Positions 56,254 to 64,000 of a stretch of 64,000 nucleotides of DNA are shown one piece after another. A program made the translations under genes and the position numbers. The notes below the pieces were generated by a model. It was given only the letters and a program-made list of their open reading frames with translations, searched no databases and was not told the origin of the DNA. Origin of the DNA: Linum tenue (lineage: Eukaryota; Streptophyta; Magnoliopsida; Malpighiales; Linaceae); NCBI GenBank assembly GCA_946122785.1, contig CAMGYJ010000008.1, positions 16,951,475 through 17,015,474 on the forward strand, read 5' to 3'. Each line of letters opens with the position of its first letter. Positions within the stretch are counted from its first letter, which is position 1.

Positions 56254-57755
56254 TCAGATTTCAGAATCGTTTCCAGCATTGGACTTTCTTTTGTGTATCT
56301 TCACCTGGATCAAATCCAAATCAGGCTTGTTAGTGAACTGGATTCCGTCTCCAACAGCCAAGCCATTAGCTGCGGCCAAGGCCTGCCAGCCACGACTGAA
56401 CCGTCTCTGCCTGCCATTCCCTACTGAGATTACAGAAACCGTCCACACTTTCCCTCTTGGGTCCTCAAGTTGAGCAGTTCCCCTCTGTGACAGCTTCGTG
56501 GCTTCAGAAAATCTAACCGGCATGCACTTCACATCGGCCCAAAAGAGAATGGAAGTAAAGTCAAGGTTTGATGATTGAAACTGAAAGATGATCGAGTGGA
56601 CGGAAATGAACTTATACCATGTAATTAGAGCGTTTCATGTGCTTCTTGTAAACGGCTTGGTAGGAATCAGCCAAACCTGGAGAAGCGTTGTTGCCAGAAG
56701 AATGACCTTTTCTGAACTGTGTCTTAGTTGGAGCTCCTCGTTTCCTCTGTAAAACTGTTTTGAACATTCACGAAATCAAAGACCAGCTTAAGCAAGAATT
56801 CTGCTGTGTCAGAAGAAACAGAGAGAGGGCAGAGTGTGAGAAGAAACAGAGGTCTATACCTTTTCTGGGTTTGGGCAATTTCTCTGTTTCGGAGTTCCAT
56901 CCATAACTTTGGCAAAGCTTGCTCCTTTCACGATTTCCACCATCAGATCTCTTCCATGGCCGCTTCCCAGCTTCAGAATCGTTGCAAGTGTTGTTCTTTG
57001 GCTTGTGTATCTCCACCTGGAAGACACCCAGTTCAGGCTTGTAATGGAAATCGATTCTGTCTCCAAACGCCACGCAATTAGCAGCAGCAAAAGCAGGCCA
57101 GCCACTACCGAATCGTTTGCTTGATCCCCTCCTGCCCCCTCCTGCTATTAGTGCAACTGGCCAAACTTTGCCGCTTGGATCCTGAAGTTGAACACTGTCC
57201 TTCATTTCCAGCCGAGCGATTGTACAAAATCTCAGTGGGATGCACTTCCCATTGTAACAAAACAAACAAATAGAAAAGAAAAAGACAGGGTTTTTTTATG
57301 AGTCCAAAAGACTGCAGCAGTGGATTTTTTTTGTATACGAAATGGAATGAAAGAGAGTAGGGTGAAATTGTACAATACCACATTGAATTCCATGTACTTC
57401 TTGTAAACTACTTGGAAGCAAGCATCCAAACCTTGAGAAGCATCGCCAGAAAAATACCCTTCTTCTGGCTCTGTCTTGATTGGAGCTTCTTGTGGGTTCA
57501 ACTCTGAACCTTTCGCCATTCCTAAACCAAAACCATAAGATAGATTTCATTGATTCACACGTAATCAGGTGAAGATGAGTGAGAAACAGAGGTCTATACG
57601 TTTTCTGGTTTGGGGGAGTTGCTCTGTTCTGAGATTCCTTTCTGGCATGCGGCAAGACCCACGGGTTCTCCCCTCTTTCCCCATTCCTAAACCAAAACCA
57701 GAAGACATACTAATGCTTTAGCAGGATTGCTTTGGTGTAAGAAAAAAAGGCCGAC

Positions 57756-57833
<78 letters not shown>

Positions 57834-58336
57834 GAGCTGAGAGATACCGTTTCTGGGGTTTTCAGGGGATGGCTCTGTTTCGCGATTCCTCGCAGAACTT
57901 GGACAAGGCTCGCTGGTCTGAACTCTAGAATATCTCTTGACGCAGCCAGTTGGGTCGTAAATGACGACATCAACGGTTTCGCTGCCAGTGAAGTTGAAAA
58001 CCAGATACTCGCCTTCTTGGAGACCATTATCATCGACAAACGACGGCCATCCAGCTCCGAAGAAACATCCCCTGCTTCCCCACTCCACAGAGACAACCGC
58101 AGGAGTCCCTGCATTGGGCTTCAAGGTCACTTTGCCGTCCAGATCTTGGCCGAACGCGTCGATGAATGAATCTGGAATCCTCTGCCGCGAAACAGAGAGA
58201 GAGACAGAGCAGGGGACGGTGAGTTAGAAGACGAGGAGCGATTGAAATGATGAGAAGTGGAAGAGAGAATATTTACCAGCTTCATGGAGAAACACCCAAC
58301 CAAGACCTTGATGAAGGAAGGCGTCTGACTAAACAT
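56254..58336 (-). CDS. REM-like transcription factor with three B3 domains
   Basis: My model has seven exons on the minus strand: 58336-58277, 58181-57848, 57686-57600, 57521-57379, 57244-56860, 56754-56618, 56526-56254. All introns are GT-AG and the phases agree. The joined frame is 1419 nt, 472 aa. B3 domain 1 spans exons 1-2 (PSFIKVLVGCF, then RIPDSFIDAFGQDLDGKVTLK, VEWGSRGCFFGAGWPSFVDD, GEYLVFNFTGSE). Domain 2 is at the end of exon 4 and in exon 5 (VYKKYMEFN, IPLRFCTIARL, GSGWPAFAAANCVAFGD). Domain 3 is in exons 6-7 (MPVRFSEATKL, SRGWQALAAANGLAVGD). B3 domains bind DNA and REM genes are often reproductive, but the target is unknown. Exon 3 is a short basic linker. Domains 2 and 3 are closer to each other than to domain 1. 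Exon 3 and the start at MFSQTP are the least certain parts. Confidence 0.85.
57759..57829. repeat. (AG)n microsatellite in intron 2 of the B3 gene
   Basis: About 35 uninterrupted AG units between exon 2 (ends 57848) and exon 3 (starts 57686). Any reading through it gives Ser/Leu repeats. It is very likely length-polymorphic, and its closeness to the exon 2 donor (about 20 bp) is unusual. Confidence 0.95.
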
Positions 58337-58638
58337 CCTTCCTTGCTTGTTTTCTTCTTCTTTTGGAGAGAAAGGTAAAAACAGAGCATGGGAAGAAAAG
58401 AATGGAGAAGAAGACAGGGTTTGGGAATTATATGGGTTGCAGCGTATACACATTGGATATTAGTATATTACCCATCAGTCTTGTAGGGGTGAAATTCAGT
58501 TGTACAAGAAACTGATGGGTTCGTACAGTAGGAAGGAGAGAAAGGTCAGGTCAAACAGCTCTTTTTGGAAGGAGGAGGTCATGATGAAAATAATGCCATG
58601 AACTATTATCATGACTTATGGATAGCCTGGCACAAGAT
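58337..58638. other. B3-gene upstream region
   Basis: Minus-strand promoter side of the B3 gene. A TATA-like 'ccatataattcc' (reverse of about 58424-58435) lies ~90 bp upstream of the chosen start codon. An in-frame upstream ATG at 58453 would add 39 residues (MCIRCNPYNSQTL). I preferred the inner start because the added stretch does not look like a B3 N-terminus. The rest up to the LINE is unassigned. Confidence 0.5.
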
Positions 58639-60758
58639 TTTTTTTTTTGACAATAAAATCATACTTTTATTCCACCATCGAAAAAAAACGCGGTTAAATT
58701 ACACTCTTAAAGAAGCTCAGAAATTAGATCAAGAATATTTATCCAGTCAACAGGAAGATTAGATCTCGCTTTTGATCGTGCAACCCAATCCGCTCTGACG
58801 TTCATTGCTCTTGGCACCTCCTTGACTTTAATGCTCGGGTTTGTCCTGAGTATATTGATCATAGAGCCAATCCATGCAGCGCATCGCCATGGCCATCCTG
58901 ATTTTTCTTTTCCCAAAGCATTCACCAAGATCTGACAGTCAGATTGGACAATGCATTCTGATCCATATTCTTCTGCTAATTTTAAACCTTCTAAGAGAGC
59001 CTTCGCTTCCGCTTCAATCGGGGTGGAACAAAGAAGATTCCCAGCTCGCCCATCACACACTTGTCCATGGTGGTTAATCGCAACAACACCATATGCCGCC
59101 TGCTGGGAGTCGCAAATGAACGACCCATCACAGTGAATCTCCATAGGATGATTACTTGGCGGGGGAGTCGTAGTGGAATGGGTTCCCCTGAGCTGAGTCG
59201 GAGAGGCAAGACTAGGGGGCCTCGGGCAGGAATTCCATTCTGAGAGTTCTCTATAAGTTTGTAGGCCAACGTTGGGGGGCCACGGAACTCTGTTCTTGAA
59301 CGTACATTCATTCCTTGCCTTCCAAATATTCCAGCAAAGGAAAACAATATGGATAAAGGCTTCTTTTGAAATGACCTCCTTGATAGCACAAATCCAATCA
59401 AAGAACGAAGTCTCCTGGGGTGGGAGAGGGAGAGAAGGAAAGATACTGCTCCAAGCTTCGCTGGCATGAGGGCAGTAGAAGAGGCAGTGCAGGATGGATT
59501 CGTTTGGGTTGTTGCAGACCGGACAATTCGGATTTGGGGCACATTTCCGGTGAAAAAGCCTCGCTTTTGTTGCCAACCCTTTTCTGGAACACCTCCAGAT
59601 GAAAAACTTGAGCTTCGGTGGGAGGTTCAAGCCCCACATCCATTTCCATTTGTCCTCAGTACCCATCGGTTGGTAGCTTGAGTTCGCTTTGTGAACTGCG
59701 TGATAAGCCGTCTTAACCGAATACATTCCCTCTCTAGTGAGATTCCACGCCCAAAAATCCCCAGCTCCTTCCTCCCCAATCGGAATTCTCAAAATGGCAT
59801 CAAGTTCAGCATCAGACACGTGGCCTTGGATACTTTCTGGGTTCCAACATCTATTGTCTTGATCAATCCACTCTTTGACCTTAATCCGCTGTTGGGGCCC
59901 ACTTAAAATGGTGAACCCTTGTATCTTTGGGATCCATGGGTCTTGACCTACCCAAGTATCTTCCCCCGACCCAATGACCTTAATTGCTCCCAGGTTCAAC
60001 ACCTTTTTTGCCTCCCAGAGGCTTGCCCAGATCCAGGAGGATCTACTACCCTTCTTTGCATTCATGAAATCACCTCTCGGAAAATAAAGCCCCTTTAGGA
60101 GGCGGCTCCAAAGGGAGTCGGGGGAGGACAGAAGGCGCCACGCCTGTTTAGCCAAAAGAGCCATGTTGAAATCTTTAAAACTCCGGAATCCCAGTCCCCC
60201 TTCAGATTTCGGCGCTGTGAGGATCTCCTTTCTACACCAGTGCAAACTACTTTTCTGCATCGATCCCGACCAGAAGAAGTTGGCGAGTAGAGAGTCCATT
60301 CTCTTGGTAAGATTCACCGGGAGGTGGAAGAGGTACATGATGTAGGATGGGATAGCTTGAATAACGGCCTTGAGCAGAATTTCTTTCCCCCCATGGGATA
60401 ATAGAAGGCTTTTCCAAGCTTCCCCCATCTTTTCCATTCTTTGTATGAGGAAGCTAAAAGTTTCCTTTTTCGAGTTACCCCATTCAGTCGGAACCCCCAA
60501 ATATTTAGAGTGGCAATTAGATGAGGCAAAGCCCAAATGGGCAATGATGGAGTCTTTGTCTTCATCTGGAACATTCGCACTGAAGAACACCGACGATTTG
60601 TTGATATTCACATCTTGCCCAGTAATTGCTCCATAATTGCTGATAAGCTCCAAAATTTTCCCTGCTTCATGGATGTTAGCCTTCCCAAAAATAACTGTAT
60701 CATCAGCGAACAAGCAATGGGTGATAGTGGGACATCTAGGGTTCAATTTAATCCCTTT
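58639..60758 (-). mobile_element. 5'-truncated LINE (LINE-B), same family as LINE-A
   Basis: A 2.1-kb insertion with an 8-bp target duplication CACAAGAT (58631-58638 and 60759-60766). It has a poly(A) tract on the minus strand (plus-strand T-run at 58638-58648) and the same 3' end as LINE-A ('ccaccatcg' near 58672 and 38453). It starts in the middle of RT. Its frame is unbroken, so it is younger than LINE-A or was better preserved. Confidence 0.93.
58707..60758 (-). pseudogene. LINE-B partial ORF2: RT end, zf-RVT, RNase H-like
   Basis: An open frame of ~684 residues with no stop, lacking the endonuclease and RT fingers because of 5' truncation. It contains CLFADDTVIFGKAN (RT catalytic DD), KYLGVPTEWGNSKKETF, the zf-RVT region NLPPKLKFFIWRCSRKGL and C-VC...HCLFYCPH, and an RNase H-like domain HCDGSFICDSQQ, IEAEAKALLEGLKLAEE, QSDCQILVNAL. 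The ATG given by any caller is internal and not a true start. About 85% of residues look the same as LINE-A by eye. Confidence 0.93.
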
Positions 60759-60766
60759 CACAAGAT

Positions 60767-61500
60767 AGGGTGCATAACTGGACCCTTCATTTAGAAAATC
60801 CAGATCTAAGGATGGAGAATTAAAGGCTATTTTTATTTACACTAGTTTTCTTAATTGACTCATATCTTTTTCGTTTTAACTCGGATTTTAATTTTTTTGC
60901 ACAGATGGAACGAGTTCACCGTGCTCTACAAAATGAGATCAATTTTCAATATTTTTTGAGGAAAAAACAATTCTGGCCTCTCGGTACCAACTGCATACCA
61001 TATGGTATCTTCTTCGTTTTTAATTCGTTTTTGAAAACGTTTGCACAGCAGGGACGAGTTCATCATGATCTACTGGATCTACAAATTTTTGGGTGAACAA
61101 ATTACAGGACTAAAAAATACCACACAATACCATACAATACCACCCTGGTACGGGGTGGTATTGTATGGTATCTTTTTCGTTTTTAATTCGTTTTTGAAAA
61201 CGTTTGCACAGAAGGGGCGAGTTCATCATGATCTATTGGATCTACAAATTTATGGGTGAACAAATTACAGGACCAAAAAATACCACACAATACCATACAA
61301 TACCACTCTGGTACGGGGTGATATTGTGTTGTATACAATGTTAAAAGTCGTAAATTACAATTAATATACTTCTACTATCATGTATTCAACCATCCTACAT
61401 TTTGGTTTGTTCATACCACCATGGTACGTTTTTCAAAACATAGGTATGCTTTTATTTCAATACCAGTCAATACCATATGGTATAGGCTGGTAAAAAATGG
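60767..61500. repeat. Tandem repeat block with ATACCA hairpin
   Basis: Two close copies of a 163-bp unit (61004-61166 and 61167-61329) contain 'tcgtttttaattcgttttt', 'cgagttcatcatgatcta' and 'gggtgaacaaattacagga'. A third, diverged copy lies near 60860-60945. Each unit ends in an 'ataccatacaataccacc' array that pairs with the following 'ggtggtattgtatggtat' to form an 18-bp perfect stem around 61126-61173. There is no gene. 61350-61500 contains more 'ataccat' words. Confidence 0.85.
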
Positions 61501-61821
61501 CTCAATTTTTTTTGTTCGAAAAATATATTAAAGTGGATATCATTTTGAAGAGCACAATTAATCTGATCTAACTGTGCAAAAAAATTAAATTTCGACTTAA
61601 AATGAGCGAGAAATCGTCCGTCAAAGATTAAAGAGGGAAAAATTAAAGGTTTTCTATGAGAGAGAGGATGCTGATGTCATGCTGGTGTGGACAGGTTACT
61701 CATGGTTACTCACCGTAAGGTTACTGACCTGATCCATTCCCGGATAGCCTGAGCGATCATATTTATCGCGGTTGAACATTTTGGAATTCATTAGAAGGAT
61801 TCCCCGAAAACATAATAATTA
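61501..61821. other. Unassigned stretch
   Basis: AT-rich with no recognised gene or repeat structure. 61667-61740 has 'gctgatgtcatgctggtg' and 'ggttactcatggttactcacc' local repeats only. Confidence 0.4.
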
Positions 61822-62130
61822 GGGCTAATACCACTAGGAAACCCGAACTATTAAGAATGTGTCATTTGTGTCCTATAGTATCTAATATGACATTTGTGTC
61901 TCAACCTATTATAGTTTTGTGTCATTTATGTCCCAACCCAACGTATTATAGTTTTGTGTGATTTATGTCCTAACCCGAACTATTAAGAATGTGCCATTTG
62001 TTAAATATTAACGGTCAACGTCAGTCAACTCTAACGAAAAAATAGTTTATGACACAAATGTCATATTGAATACTTTAGGACACAAATAACACATTCTTAA
62101 TAGTTCGGATTTTCTAGTGATATTATCCCT
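61822..62130. mobile_element. Short MULE-type MITE
   Basis: 309 bp with a 9-bp target duplication TAATAATTA (61813-61821 and 62131-62139). Ends pair over ~50 bp: left 'ggctaataccactaggaaac', 'gaactattaagaatgtgtca', 'tttgtgtcc'; right, its inverse. The centre has repeated 'tagttttgtgtcatttatgtcc' and 'ggtcaacgtcagtcaactc'. A 9-bp duplication fits Mutator-like elements. It has no coding capacity. Confidence 0.88.
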
Positions 62131-62282
62131 TAATAATTACTACTAGCTCCGAAAGATTCTCGTACAAACCTAACTTAAGCCTTCTGTTCTATTGCGACAT
62201 TGCAGGTCAATCCATATCCAGCTTCGTTTTTGTTTTCGTTGGGAAAGTTGTTGTCTCAAACTCCTTCAGGACAATTGCTATA

Positions 62283-63247
62283 GGGGTCGTTTGGATCAAG
62301 AATTTAGCTAATGAGGGATTTGACTCACAATCACTCAATATAAAACCTTAGTATTTTAAACCCAGGTTATGGCCCAAATAATGTGTTTGTTTACATATCA
62401 GGATTTTGGGCTCCATTTGACTAAAGTCAATTTTGCCCCTTATCCTTCCCTTTCCTCCTTCGTTGTCCAGAGCAAATCGCCATCGCCACCCATTATTCAT
62501 CGTCGTTCGTGGAGGAGGACATCACAACAGCTGCTGCAGCTTGCAAGAATCGCCGTCTTCACCCTCCGACGAAATCAATCCGCCGTCGATAACCCATTCT
62601 TGTCTCAATTTGCCGCCGTCTTCGCCCTCCGACGTTCGCCCCTGCCATACATGTTCCGGATCGAAACTACCCACAGACGTAGATCTAGCTTCCATCTTCC
62701 AATCATAAACTATGATTATCGTGCGACAGAGACTGGTTTCGAGCGAGATCGAGATGGAGGAAGTGGATTGGGCGTAATTGCGGGTTTGGGAGAGGACGGG
62801 ATGGAAGAAGCAACAATGCCATCTGTGCGAACAGCAGTGGTAAGTCTGAACAGAGGCGTCGCCAGTTACAGATGGTGTCGCTGTCTCAGTCGGCTGCAAT
62901 GCAGGGGACCAGTCGCGCGGGTAGCTGGAGGTGGGTTCGCAGCCGGAGGAGCCACCGTGGTGAGAGTCCGAAAGGGATGGGGTTGCGGTGGAGCGGTGAC
63001 CTCAGCCGCCGGAGTAGTGGGCTGAGGGACACGTTTGGAAGAAACCAAAAACTTAATGCCGGAGTTTGAAATACTTGGGGCCTAGCAGCTATTTTCAATT
63101 CCGGAGTGGGCCGGATTTTAAATTTTCGGTGGCCCAAATCCCTGCTATTTTTAGAGCTATCCAAACATGAGAATCAATTAAATTCCTGGACGGGTGAGAA
63201 ATTTGGGTCAAATCCCTACCCTCTTTTGTTGATCCAAACGACCTCAT
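62283..63247. mobile_element. Possible Harbinger-like element with a gene-like core
   Basis: The left end 'ggggtcgtttggatcaag' and the right end, reversed, 'gaggtcgtttggatcaac' form a short inverted repeat of the Tourist/PIF kind, and 'aggatttgactc'/'gggtcaaatcccta' nearby also pair loosely. The core (62430-63030) is GC-rich, Arg/Ser- or Gly/Ala-rich in every frame and open on the plus strand from 62369 to 63025, but I recognise no domain. The target duplication is unclear (TAG on each side at best). Confidence 0.5.
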
Positions 63248-63888
63248 AGATTATTTTAGGCAAAATACACTTGTATAGCCAAAACTATCACCTTTGTGTC
63301 GCTTACAGTCACTTTTGGCGAAATATCATTAATAGCCACTTCCGTCCAATTCTTTAACGGTGTAAGTTAACGTGCTGACTAGACTAACAAGCAGCGGGAG
63401 GCCGGGTGTTTTTCTTGGAATTCCCCAACCGGGGAAAAGAGAAGGAGGTCGGGGAAAGGAAGCAGGGGGTTTTACCTGGTTTCGGTCTGATTGACGGGAT
63501 TTGGTGTTTTTAAGTTGTTATCATTATTTTAATTGTCCATGCCTATATAAAGGCGGAAACTTGGGTTTTAGGGTTAGTTTTTAGCAGAATAATGATTTTT
63601 ATCTTGGTTTTGCGCTTGAAGCTTGAATGTTTTCTCTCTATCAATCAATTTTTTCCCTTTATTGTAGTCGAGATTCTACTCTTTTATATTGATAGAGCCT
63701 TCTCCTGATTTCGTGTTGAGATTGCACTTTCTATTCTATCATATCTCAAACAAACAAAAACCATGAAAAACTATTTTTTCTATTCGTTCTTGAAGCAGTA
63801 CGACTTTGGTAACTACGAGTACATGATCCATGCTCATATCTAAACCTATCCGATTAGGCCGGATTCGGACTATTATCCACAATTATGG
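63248..63888. other. Unassigned sequence with promoter-like features
   Basis: 63255-63400 resembles a MULE terminal region ('atagccaaaactatcacc', 'gtccaattctttaacgg'). A clear TATA motif 'cctatataaaggcgg' lies at about 63542-63556, followed by 'ttgggttttagggttag' and AT-rich sequence to 63780. It may be the promoter or LTR of an element that continues past the window. No coding frame is visible here. Confidence 0.4.
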
Positions 63889-64000
63889 TTACTTTTGTCA
63901 TCTTTATTAGTAGATGACATAGTGATCTCCGGGAATGTATCAAAAGAAAAAGCTACCAAATTGATGGAAATCATTATTGATTATGGAGAAATAACAGGGC
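63889..64000 (+). pseudogene. Non-LTR RT fragment at window edge
   Basis: One frame encodes SSLLVDDIVISGNVSKEKA and then KLMEIIIDYGEITG, which aligns with the LINE RT catalytic region (CLFADDTVIFGKAN ... KILELISNYGAITGQ) of LINE-A and LINE-B. The usual F/Y-A-D-D is L-V-D-D here. It is cut by the window end, so neither completeness nor the upstream boundary can be judged. Confidence 0.7.

Noticed and set aside
57687..58130. Ser/Leu repeat protein from the B3 region
   Set aside because: The repeat comes from the (AG)n microsatellite in an intron. Only the B3-domain portion upstream of the donor at 57848 is coding.
62369..63025. 218-aa ORF as a gene
   Set aside because: GC-rich, open in several frames, no recognised domain, and located inside a probable transposon. 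I left it as part of that element.

Overview
This window is nuclear DNA of a flowering plant, most likely a eudicot. It holds a plant-type NRT2 nitrate transporter with one GT-AG intron, a REM-type B3 transcription-factor gene with seven exons, and a dense nest of plant Ty1/copia, Ty3/gypsy (Tat-like), L1-like LINE, hAT, PIF/Harbinger-like and Mutator-like elements. No species can be named from the sequence alone. No rRNA, tRNA or CRISPR array was recognised.

Only two host genes look intact: NRT2 (52848-54515, +, 526 aa after removing an 87-nt intron) and a three-B3-domain REM-like gene (58336-56254, -, about 472 aa in my model). Everything else is transposon sequence, gene relics, or repeated flanking DNA of the NRT2 locus.

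Layout: 0-11.7 kb holds a shattered NRT2 pseudogene interrupted by a copia element (1.0-6.45 kb), a 2.9-kb DNA-transposon-like insert (6.63-9.57 kb) and a hAT-like MITE in the intron (9.79-10.36 kb). 11.7-15.4 kb is a PIF/Harbinger-like insertion carrying a nested LINE and a gene-capturing MULE. 15.4-16.0 kb is a second NRT2 3'-flank unit with an exon-2 relic. 16.03-26.05 kb is a Tat-lineage gypsy element with an antisense ORF. 26.05-27.4 kb holds further NRT2 flank units with another exon-2 relic. 27.8-32.2 kb is a minus-strand copia relic. 32.7-34.8 kb has a short LINE tail and a hAT-like element, both inside NRT2 flank units. 35.2-38.4 kb is a MULE within a MULE that captured an arabinogalactan-protein fragment. 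38.4-45.5 kb is a long minus-strand LINE. 45.5-50.1 kb is a copia element with only two nonsense codons. 50.1-50.8 kb is a MITE. 51-56.2 kb is the intact NRT2 with its repeated flanks. 56.2-58.4 kb is the B3 gene. 58.6-60.8 kb is a 5'-truncated LINE of the same family as the 38-45 kb one. 60.8-64 kb holds tandem repeats, two small DNA elements, and the edge of another LINE RT.

The main story is that the window was once a tandem NRT2 array. The same upstream and downstream flank sequences recur at least seven times, with exon-2 relics in several copies. One gene survives, and transposons occupy the places of the others. The flank copies also act as natural empty-site controls for several insertions, so target-site duplications could be read directly. 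I see no wholly new biological system. The strongest unusual signals are the non-canonical copia insertion flanked by a ~130-bp duplication of NRT2 exon, the decayed NRT2 array, the AGP-capturing nested MULE, and the antisense gene of the gypsy element.
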